From: Candidatus Omnitrophota bacterium
GTDB lineage: Bacteria; Omnitrophota; Gorgyraeia; JABMRN01
Assembly (NCBI GenBank): GCA_013202515.1
Contig: JABMRN010000112.1
Coordinates: 1-5,131 of the forward strand
Length of the DNA: 5,131 nt
Direction of reading: 5' to 3'
Made by a program: the position numbers and the translations under genes. Positions 1-5,037 of this stretch are shown one piece after another; the stretch's first letter is position 1, and every line of letters starts with the position of its first letter. The notes under the pieces are model-generated. The model saw nothing but the letters and a program-made list of their open reading frames with translations, searched no databases and was not told the origin of the DNA.

Positions 1-476
1 AAATAGGCCGCTTTAATCGCAGTTAATTCAAAGCTATCCTTGTAGCCGAAGACCAGCACCATAAGTGAATTGTGCGGAGACGCATTCACTGCATCGGCCA
101 ATTCTTTCATAAAAACATCTTCTTCCATGTTCTGAATTTTTTGTATTTCCACTTCCCCTTTTCTCTTTAAACGAGCAGGCAGTACCTTGCCTATTTTTAT
201 GCTTGGATCGATTTTAACGCTTAATATCCCGGACGTAACGCCCTTTCCCAATTTTGGTAGATATGCCTTGGGAGAATCCCCTTGGCCTTTTATTTCGCGT
301 GCAGACACATAAAAAATATCGGTCACCCTGTACTCACCCTCTACTTTGTAGGGAATACGTCTATATAGACGATTTAAGTATGATCTGGCCTTCTGAACAG
401 GTATTAACGAACATCCGCTTAAAAAAAGACAAATAAACGCCAAATAACTGAGTACGTACATATTACGATTTCTCAT
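1..476 (-). CDS. DUF900-like alpha/beta hydrolase lipoprotein, N-terminal part (3' end outside window)
   Basis: The reading frame is open from an ATG at 476 to the window edge (158 codons), so the C-terminal half is missing. The first 22 residues are a lipoprotein signal: MRNRN, a hydrophobic core, then a lipobox L19-S20-G21-C22. Ser at +2 is compatible with outer-membrane sorting. After a linker come segments that resemble the DUF900 alpha/beta hydrolase family (PF05990): TDIFYVSAR (52-60), a GILSVKIDP strand near 83-91 with IGKV after it, and LMVLVFGYKDSF (138-149). The last aligns with the family's strand VFVHGYNxSF, but the His is Phe143 and the Asn is Lys146. The catalytic Ser, Asp and His would lie beyond the window. 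The start is supported by AAAGGAGT about 9 nt upstream and by a promoter at 506-533, so this is probably a separate transcription unit. The family match is from recognised motifs only; the substrate is unknown. Confidence 0.75.
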   Translation of the reverse strand, partial: MRNRNMYVLSYLAFICLFLSGCSLIPVQKARSYLNRLYRRIPYKVEGEYRVTDIFYVSAREIKGQGDSPKAYLPKLGKGVTSGILSVKIDPSIKIGKVLPARLKRKGEVEIQKIQNMEEDVFMKELADAVNASPHNSLMVLVFGYKDSFELTAIKAAY

Positions 477-505
477 GGTAACAGACTCCTTTCTTATTGT
501 ATAAA

Positions 506-533
506 ATTATACCTCTTCTGGAAAATATTACAA
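506..533 (-). promoter_or_regulatory. Sigma70-like promoter for the DUF900-like lipoprotein gene
   Basis: Read on the minus strand, a -35 box TTGTAA (533-528, 4 of 6 consensus bases) is followed after 16 bp by a perfect -10 box TATAAT (511-506). Transcription would start near 499, giving a leader of about 23 nt that includes the ribosome binding site AAAGGAGT (492-485) before the ATG at 476. The rest of the gap back to the upstream hydrolase (534-574) holds only an imperfect tandem repeat of GGTGAG plus a T-rich run, and no clear terminator hairpin. Confidence 0.6.
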
Positions 534-574
534 GGGTGAGTTTTTTGGTGAGATTTTCAACTATGGATATTTTT

Positions 575-1387
575 TTATTTAAGCGTATCTTTAAACCAGT
601 CAAGCATCAATTCTTGAATTCTATCCGGCTGATACTGGATAAGCCTCTCAGCATGAAGCCCGCCTTTTATTATTTCGATCTTCTTCTTGGAAACTGTAGC
701 ATCGTATAATTTTCTAGAATGAAGGTCTTTAACTACCCAATCCTTTTCTCCGTGTATAAAGAGGATGGGCACATCTTTTATTTCGCATATTATTTTTATA
801 GGCTTTTCTTTGGGTATAAGAATGTGATCTGTCCTTGCGCCTTTCCCTTCCCACTTGCAGTTTATATTATCCATTAAATCGGAAAACATCCCAAGTTTCC
901 AAAAATGAAAATTTATCATCTTGAAACTTGTCGGGCAGCTTATCAATATCATGCTGCCTATTTCATCTCTGTCGACCGCTGAATTTACTGCTGCGGCAGC
1001 ACCTAGAGAAAAGGCAACAATACCTATTTTTTTATAACCCTCTTTAACTGCAAAATCTAAAACTGCATCCACGTCCAGATGTTCTTTAGCCGACCATGTA
1101 TATTTTCCGCTGCTATCTCCGTGGCCTCTAAAATCGAATATAATAACGTCGTGTTCGGAAGAAAGCAAATCCACTGTTTTCTGCATCCATCTGTTCGATT
1201 TACTGTTGTAGAATCCGGGGCAAACTATAATTACAGAATCAAAACCATTTTTGTGAACTTCATAAGAAATTGCTACGCCGTCTTTGGCATTAAGTACGCC
1301 TTCTAGAATGTCCTCGGACAGAACGCTAGACTCGGCTACTATAAAAATAACCCCAATTACAAATATAATTAAAATTAATCTACTCAT
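575..1387 (-). CDS. Membrane-anchored alpha/beta hydrolase
   Basis: This 270-residue protein has the alpha/beta-hydrolase fold of small serine hydrolases (Hydrolase_4/Abhydrolase type). Residues 4-18 form a hydrophobic stretch that could be a signal anchor or an uncleaved signal; no lipobox follows. The core shows VIIVCPGF (52-59, oxyanion strand), DFRGHGDSSG (85-94), the nucleophile elbow A-F-S127-L-G, the acid in HGEKD216 and the base in GGLH245. The catalytic triad therefore looks complete, and the length is normal for the family. The elbow begins with Ala rather than Gly (AxSxG), a common variant. The ATG lies 28 nt after the thioredoxin stop codon with only a weak GGTGA upstream and no obvious promoter, so it is probably the last gene of the DUF134/permease operon. 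The substrate cannot be told: esters, acyl groups or peptides are all possible. A role in metalloid handling would be inference from position only. Confidence 0.85.
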   Translation of the reverse strand: MSRLILIIFVIGVIFIVAESSVLSEDILEGVLNAKDGVAISYEVHKNGFDSVIIVCPGFYNSKSNRWMQKTVDLLSSEHDVIIFDFRGHGDSSGKYTWSAKEHLDVDAVLDFAVKEGYKKIGIVAFSLGAAAAVNSAVDRDEIGSMILISCPTSFKMINFHFWKLGMFSDLMDNINCKWEGKGARTDHILIPKEKPIKIICEIKDVPILFIHGEKDWVVKDLHSRKLYDATVSKKKIEIIKGGLHAERLIQYQPDRIQELMLDWFKDTLK

Positions 1388-1415
1388 AACGTTGTCACCA
1401 TCATAAGGCTCTCGT

Positions 1416-1661
1416 TTACTGCGGCCTTTCTTCTATTATCCACTTTTTTACGTCATCCGCTTTGGGAATGCGTCCGGAACACTTCATCTTACCATTAATG
1501 CGCAATCCGGGCGTGTGCAATATTCCTGCATCCACTATTCTTGCTATATCATCAACCTTCTCTACGCTTATGGGGAAACCTAACTCGCTAACTACACCTT
1601 TCACAACCTTCTCAACCTGTACGCAGCGATGACAACCCGATCCGAAGATTTCTATTTTCAC
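1416..1661 (-). CDS. Small CxxC thioredoxin (redox-active disulfide protein 2 type)
   Basis: This 81-residue protein matches the mini-thioredoxin family (Thioredoxin_3 / redox-active disulfide protein 2). It starts MKIEIFGSGCHRC, with the active-site pair C10-x-x-C13, and carries a TPGLRINGK segment with the cis-proline typical of the fold. The terminal GRIPKADDVKKWI helix also fits, and the length is the family norm. The start is a GTG at 1661, 5 nt after a GGAGG ribosome binding site. An in-frame ATG at 1742 would add 27 residues without homology, lying inside the permease gene. The gap to the permease stop is 14 nt, so the two are surely cotranscribed. Such thioredoxins are often encoded beside ArsP/YraQ-type permeases, where a thiol-disulfide or metalloid-reducing role is suspected but not settled. 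A third Cys sits in MKCSG, outside the active site. The protein probably acts in the cytoplasm, as no signal peptide is present. Confidence 0.9.
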   Translation of the reverse strand: MKIEIFGSGCHRCVQVEKVVKGVVSELGFPISVEKVDDIARIVDAGILHTPGLRINGKMKCSGRIPKADDVKKWIIEERPQ

Positions 1662-1665
1662 CAAA

Positions 1666-1673
1666 TCCTCCTT
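1666..1673 (-). promoter_or_regulatory. Ribosome binding site that fixes the thioredoxin GTG start
   Basis: Minus-strand AAGGAGGA lies four bases before the GTG at 1661, placing its GGAGG core at a typical distance. It directly follows and partly overlaps the permease stop region (TGA at 1678-1676), so ribosomes ending the permease reach the thioredoxin start at once. This argues for GTG initiation and against the upstream in-frame ATG at 1742. Confidence 0.85.
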
Positions 1674-1675
1674 TT

Positions 1676-2737
1676 TCAACTTACAACAAACGTCGGCACC
1701 AAAAACCAAAATACAAGTCCTGCTATCACCCCGCATATCCACATAAGCGTTGTGTAAACAACCGGAATCTTGGGACTTACGATTTTACATACACCCAGTA
1801 TCGACGGCAGACTAAGCGCCGGCCCTGTTATAAGATGGGCCATCGAAGCACCCGTTCCCATACCTGACTCTAAAAGTCCCCTTACAAGAGGTGCCTCCAC
1901 AAGGCTGGGTGCGTACATAAGAACACCGATGGCTGAGGCAAGCATAATGGGCAAAATTCCTACTCCAAGGTACTTCACTATAAAAGCGGGCGGTAAAAAT
2001 GCCTTGATAAGACCTGCGAACAGAACACCTAGCAATATGAGCGGCAATACCAGCTTTACGAACTCCCATGAATAAAGAAACATATTAATTATTCTCTTTA
2101 CATAGCCTTGCTTTTCTTCTGATCCCGGGATCTCTTCCTCAATATGGATAGATTTTGGTGCAGGGATTTTATCCTTCATAATTTTTTCGGTAATAAATCC
2201 TACAGTGACTCCGGCTAGCATAGCAAATATGATTCTTGCTACGGTAAATTTCCATCCCAAAAGGGCCAAGGTCAATAAAACTGCTGCTGGATTAAACGCA
2301 GGCGCTACCAAAAGAAACGTAAGAGACGGGCCTAAGCCTGCTCCCCTTCTGTAAAGCCCACCAAAGATAGGAATGATGCTGCATGAGCACATCGAAAGCA
2401 TGGGACCACCAACTCCTCCTATTAAATACGGAACGGGGCCTCTTCCTGAACCCATAAGCTTAATTAGTTTATCCTTTGGAACGAATTCTTGAAGTGCGCC
2501 CGCTGCAATAAATGCCAAAAGAAGACAAAGCCAGGATTGTTTAATGTATTGGATTATTGTAACGATTATAAGCATGTATATTGGAATGCTTTCCTCTTTT
2601 AAGAGTTCAGCGGTAATGGTATCTGTTTTCTCTAGCGTAGTCTTGTACCCCTTCCATGCCCCGCCCCATTCATAGACGAATATAACCGCAAAAATTAATA
2701 CTAGCATGAAAATCGCAAAAATCGCTCTTTTGTCCAC
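1676..2737 (-). CDS. CSC-motif permease, ArsP/YraQ family (PF03773)
   Basis: This 353-residue integral membrane protein belongs to the permease family once called DUF318 and now Pfam ArsP_1. Hydrophobic segments lie at about 5-22, 68-84, 102-127, 138-160, 165-184, 226-246, 252-275, 300-320 and 325-347. A charged cytoplasmic-type loop sits at about 185-215 between the two halves. The family hallmark is clear: GGPMLSMCSCSIIPIF with C117 and C119, then APAFNP (145-150). The second half repeats the pattern with MYAPSLVEAPL (274-284). Studied ArsP members export trivalent organoarsenicals such as methylarsenite; other members of this family have no known substrate, so arsenic here is inference. 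The start codon is GTG, five bases after the DUF134 stop codon. Its ribosome binding site AAAGG lies within the last codons of that gene, so the two are translationally coupled. Length and motifs show no sign of damage. Confidence 0.9.
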   Translation of the reverse strand: MDKRAIFAIFMLVLIFAVIFVYEWGGAWKGYKTTLEKTDTITAELLKEESIPIYMLIIVTIIQYIKQSWLCLLLAFIAAGALQEFVPKDKLIKLMGSGRGPVPYLIGGVGGPMLSMCSCSIIPIFGGLYRRGAGLGPSLTFLLVAPAFNPAAVLLTLALLGWKFTVARIIFAMLAGVTVGFITEKIMKDKIPAPKSIHIEEEIPGSEEKQGYVKRIINMFLYSWEFVKLVLPLILLGVLFAGLIKAFLPPAFIVKYLGVGILPIMLASAIGVLMYAPSLVEAPLVRGLLESGMGTGASMAHLITGPALSLPSILGVCKIVSPKIPVVYTTLMWICGVIAGLVFWFLVPTFVVS

Positions 2738-2742
2738 AATAG

Positions 2743-3042
2743 TTACCTTTCGTTTAAAATCTTACAACAGCCCCCTTTAATCCTTATTGCTTTAATATTA
2801 ACAAGGGCATCACTTATTTTTTTGTGCGCCGAGTTAACGATTCTTGAAAAAGTGGGACGCGAGATTCTCATTCTTTTTGCCGCCTTATCTTGTTTTAAAC
2901 CTTCGAAATCGGCTAATCTCACCGCCTCAAATTCATCCAAACTTAAAACTGCGCTTTCAATTTTTCCTAAAGGCTTGCACAGCGGCTTGAAACACCTCTC
3001 GCCAGGCTCACTCTTAACCAATCGCGTTTTCTTGGGTCTCAT
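2743..3042 (-). CDS. DUF134 family DNA-binding protein, probable operon regulator
   Basis: This 99-residue protein matches the DUF134 family (PF02001), small proteins with a sigma-factor-like helix-turn-helix. Visible family signatures are an N-terminal RPKKTR, CFKP (17-20), LSLDEFEAVRLADFEGL (33-49) and a helix-turn-helix at about 48-70 containing QDKAAKRMRISRPTFSRIV. Four cysteines stand out: C17 and C22 in RCFKPLC, and an adjacent pair C92-C93 near the C-terminus after GG. They could bind a metal, metalloid or Fe-S ligand, but that is inference. It is the first gene of the operon. The ATG at 3042 has a GGAG ribosome binding site 6 nt upstream, and a consensus promoter with a palindrome lies just before it, so autoregulation is plausible. 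DUF134 genes are often seen beside NifX-like or Mrp genes. Pairing with an ArsP-type permease, where an ArsR repressor would be usual, is less expected. Confidence 0.88.
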   Translation of the reverse strand: MRPKKTRLVKSEPGERCFKPLCKPLGKIESAVLSLDEFEAVRLADFEGLKQDKAAKRMRISRPTFSRIVNSAHKKISDALVNIKAIRIKGGCCKILNER

Positions 3043-3054
3043 ATAAACTCCGTT

Positions 3055-3070
3055 ATGAACATATGTTCAT
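3055..3070. promoter_or_regulatory. Perfect 16-bp palindrome, candidate operator of the DUF134/permease operon
   Basis: ATGAACATATGTTCAT is identical on both strands over all 16 bases. It begins one base after the -10 box and spans the predicted transcription start, where a bound protein would block RNA polymerase. The core TGAACA-TA-TGTTCA resembles the inverted repeats bound by ArsR/SmtB-family metal sensors (SmtB sites carry a TGAACA-N2-TATTCA core). No ArsR-type gene is present in the window. The binder could be a distant ArsR protein or the adjacent DUF134 protein. Confidence 0.7.
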
Positions 3071-3071
3071 T

Positions 3072-3100
3072 ATTATACTATTTTCTTTGTGCTATGTCAA
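3072..3100 (-). promoter_or_regulatory. Perfect consensus sigma70 promoter of the DUF134/permease operon
   Basis: On the minus strand, TTGACA (3100-3095) is followed after exactly 17 bp by TATAAT (3077-3072), so both boxes and the spacing are at consensus. Transcription would begin around 3065, giving a leader of about 23 nt to the ATG at 3042. A promoter this strong normally needs repression, which fits the palindrome directly downstream. Confidence 0.9.
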
Positions 3101-3152
3101 GGCGTAGAGGAGATTTCATAATTACTGGCGTACTTGGCGGGATATAAATACA

Positions 3153-3196
3153 AATCCGGGACAGATCAAACTATTTTTTAGTGACTGTCCCGGATT
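3153..3196. terminator. 12-bp perfect hairpin after the Spy-like gene, probable terminator
   Basis: The arms AATCCGGGACAG (3153-3164) and CTGTCCCGGATT (3185-3196) pair perfectly over 12 bp. The 20-nt loop contains a further ACTA/TAGT mini-stem around a T run. It begins 13 nt after the stop codon of the Spy-like gene on the minus strand and is followed there by the moderately T-rich TGTATTTATA, so it probably ends that transcript and shields the next promoter. The lack of a clean U-tract and the large loop are atypical, so a REP-like or other palindromic repeat is the alternative. Confidence 0.55.
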
Positions 3197-3209
3197 ATCT
3201 TATGCGTTA

Positions 3210-3725
3210 TTAATGATTTTTCATCATGGGGCATTCCTGCTTAGAATCCATCATGCCCTTATGCATGTGCTTTTTTACTGACTTCCTATAGATATCCTTC
3301 ATCTTGGCTTTTTGCTCTTCGTTTAAAACATTTTTTAAATCGATATACGAATGTGCAAGATACACCGATTTTTCCTTCTTTAAATCATATTTCTTTTCAA
3401 TCAACTGCGTTAAGACCGCTTTGTCGGCCGGATCTGCACACATCTGTTCTTTGATATCTACTTTAAGCATGTCGATTTCGGCATTCTTTTTTATTAGATC
3501 CTTGCGAACCTTCTTATTCAGGCTGTTGACCTTTTTAATCTGGTCAGCCGAAAGCCCAAGCTCGTCTTTGTTCATAAGAATCTTCTTGGCCTTATGGGAA
3601 ACTTTACTTTCAAGGTCCCCCTTCCCCTTCGAACCTCCGTGATATCCTAAGCACAGCTCTGGCATAGCAACGCCTAGAATCAATAAACACGATAAAACCG
3701 AAACCAATATAGTCCTTTTACTCAT
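3210..3725 (-). CDS. Exported Spy/CpxP/ZraP-like protein with metal-ligand-rich tail
   Basis: This 171-residue protein begins with a signal peptide: SKR, then a hydrophobic core at about 6-20, with cleavage likely near residues 25-28. Cys25 does not sit in a lipobox. The mature part is highly charged and helical with many Lys. It contains two motifs of the LTxxQ type found in Spy/CpxP-like periplasmic proteins: ELGLSADQ (55-62) and VLNEEQ (133-138), each heading a helix. Family relatives act as periplasmic chaperones or zinc/copper/nickel resistance factors (ZraP, metal_resist). The last 20 residues hold H153, M154, H155, M158, M159, C165, M167, M168 and H171, a plausible binding site for soft metals. 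The ATG has an excellent AAGGAGGT ribosome binding site and its own candidate promoter. The gene lies directly upstream of the DUF134/permease operon in the same direction. Family placement rests on architecture, as sequence similarity in this group is low. Confidence 0.7.
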   Translation of the reverse strand: MSKRTILVSVLSCLLILGVAMPELCLGYHGGSKGKGDLESKVSHKAKKILMNKDELGLSADQIKKVNSLNKKVRKDLIKKNAEIDMLKVDIKEQMCADPADKAVLTQLIEKKYDLKKEKSVYLAHSYIDLKNVLNEEQKAKMKDIYRKSVKKHMHKGMMDSKQECPMMKNH

Positions 3726-3738
3726 TACGCACCTCCTT

Positions 3739-3764
3739 TTAGGTTATACATGTATCTTACCTAA
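3739..3764. repeat. Inverted repeat TTAGGT-N14-ACCTAA, candidate operator of the Spy-like gene
   Basis: Two perfect 6-base arms (3739-3744 and 3759-3764) flank a 14-bp centre that itself holds the palindrome ATACATGTAT (3746-3755), offset by one base. The repeat covers the candidate -10 box and reaches the edge of the ribosome binding site, so it could be an operator or a leader hairpin. It does not match the TGAACA palindrome of the next operon. Short AT-rich repeats of this size can arise by chance. Confidence 0.35.
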
Positions 3765-3782
3765 TACCAAGCGCAAATGCAA
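3754..3782 (-). promoter_or_regulatory. Candidate promoter of the Spy-like gene
   Basis: On the minus strand TTGCAT (3782-3777, 3 of 6 consensus bases) and TAAGAT (3759-3754, 4 of 6) are separated by 17 bp, about 30 nt before the start codon. The match is modest, so the gene may need an activator or an alternative sigma factor, or may also be read from the upstream glycosidase gene, after which no clear terminator is visible. Confidence 0.4.
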
Positions 3783-3813
3783 TGGTTGCGAGCTGGCTTT
3801 TTGAAATACTAAC

Positions 3814-5037
3814 CTATGGGGCTAATTCCCCTGTTTTACAGACATGTGAATATTTCTTGGCGCTTTCTCTTACGGTCCTCTTATAGGTATTATAATCTAC
3901 CTCAATGAGCCCGAAACGGGGACTAAAACCTTCATGCCATTCAAAATTGTCTAATAGCGACCAATATAGATATCCTATTACCTTTACACCCGAGGAAATG
4001 GCCTTATGAATGAACTTTAGATGTTCCCGAATAAATTCCCAGCGCTCATTGTCCTGAGTAGTGCAGATACCATTTTCAAGAATAAATATAGGTAAATTGT
4101 ATTTTTTTAATTTTAAAAATAGGCGATAAAGTCCTTCGGGGTATACATCCCAACCTAAATAATTTTTCTTTATATCCGATGTCTTCTTCATGCATATGTC
4201 TGTTAATAATCGATACCTATTAAAGGATTTTACATCAGCCACCTGACGTGTATAGTAATTTAGGCCTATAAAATCTAAAGTCTTCTCACGAATCATTTTT
4301 TCTATAACGGCAAAATTAAATATTTTGTTTCGTAACTTAACGGCGAGTATATTTTTAAAAGAGCAGTCTATGGGCTCGAAGCACTGCATGTTCTTAGAAA
4401 CACTTACGTAGGGGGGTTTAAGATTATTTTTTCTATAAATATTATGTATACTCCTATAAGCTAAAATATGCGACTTGACAAAAACATTGCCTATTTTTTC
4501 TAAATTCGAAATGCTCTTTTTCATAGGCGGCCAGATTCCGATAACGTAAGCATGGTACGAATAAACCATTGGTTCGTTTATTGTTACCCAAAAACGTACT
4601 TTATTGCAAAGTGCCTCTACTATTTTCTCTGTATACCGCAGGAAATATTCAGGTGCTTTTTTATGAAGCCAACCGCCTTTATCGGTAAACCACGCCGGGT
4701 TGGTAAAGTGATGTAATGTTATAACGGGTTCTATGCCGCGTTCTTTTAAGGCAGTAACAACATCTACGTAATGAGCTATTTCTTTTGAGGAGAACTCCCC
4801 TTCTCTAGGCTCAATGCGGCTCCACTCTATTGATAGGCGGTGTGCATTATGACTAAGAGATTTGGCTAAATCAAAATCTTCTTTATAAAGTTCATAATGA
4901 CGGCAGGCAAGTCCTGATTTGTATTTTAATTTACCTTCCTCTTCCCACTGCCACCAGTCACTCAATCTATTACTTCCCTCTACCTGGTAGGAGGAAGTTG
5001 CCGCACCCCAAAAGAAATTATCCGGAAATTTAAGCAT
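3814..5037 (-). CDS. Family 1 glycoside hydrolase (beta-glucosidase/beta-galactosidase type)
   Basis: This complete 407-residue GH1 enzyme would hydrolyse beta-linked glucosides, galactosides or related sugars with retention of configuration. The N-terminal signature FFWGAATSSYQVEG (8-21) includes sugar-binding Q18. HHFTNPAWF (109-117) gives the substrate-binding His. The acid/base is E155 in TINEP, and the nucleophile is E321 in ILENG. DFIGLNYYTR (255-264) and YWSLLDNFEWHEGF (358-371) complete the family pattern. No signal peptide is seen, so it is probably cytoplasmic and acts on imported sugars. At 407 residues it is somewhat shorter than the usual 440-470; the shortening appears to lie before DFIG (about 215-255), away from the catalytic residues. 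The ATG at 5037 shares one base with the stop codon of the upstream gene (TAATG) and has only a weak ribosome binding site, suggesting coupled translation. The exact sugar cannot be told from sequence. Confidence 0.95.
   Translation of the reverse strand: MLKFPDNFFWGAATSSYQVEGSNRLSDWWQWEEEGKLKYKSGLACRHYELYKEDFDLAKSLSHNAHRLSIEWSRIEPREGEFSSKEIAHYVDVVTALKERGIEPVITLHHFTNPAWFTDKGGWLHKKAPEYFLRYTEKIVEALCNKVRFWVTINEPMVYSYHAYVIGIWPPMKKSISNLEKIGNVFVKSHILAYRSIHNIYRKNNLKPPYVSVSKNMQCFEPIDCSFKNILAVKLRNKIFNFAVIEKMIREKTLDFIGLNYYTRQVADVKSFNRYRLLTDICMKKTSDIKKNYLGWDVYPEGLYRLFLKLKKYNLPIFILENGICTTQDNERWEFIREHLKFIHKAISSGVKVIGYLYWSLLDNFEWHEGFSPRFGLIEVDYNTYKRTVRESAKKYSHVCKTGELAP

Noticed and set aside
535..558. Imperfect tandem repeat of GGTGAG followed by a T-rich run
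   Set aside because: Two 12-base copies in AT-rich intergenic DNA are too little to call an element.
254..709. Plus-strand open frames at 254-436 and 497-709
   Set aside because: The first is antisense to the lipoprotein and the second spans its promoter and the end of the hydrolase gene; neither has a convincing ribosome binding site or recognisable product.
1662..1742. N-terminal extension of the thioredoxin from an ATG at 1742
   Set aside because: The extra 27 residues have no family similarity, overlap the permease coding region, and a strong ribosome binding site sits right before the GTG at 1661.
1770..2075. Open frames on both strands inside the permease gene (plus 1770-2075, minus 1812-2069)
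   Set aside because: They lie fully within the well-supported permease gene in other frames and their peptides resemble no family.
3304..3642. Plus-strand open frame of 112 codons opposite the Spy-like gene
   Set aside because: It is antisense to a gene with signal peptide, strong ribosome binding site and family motifs; the peptide is Phe/Ser-rich, as expected for the reverse of Lys/Glu-rich coding sequence.
3783..3813. Possible terminator after the glycosidase gene
   Set aside because: No stable stem followed by a U-tract could be found on the minus strand; read-through into the Spy-like gene remains possible.
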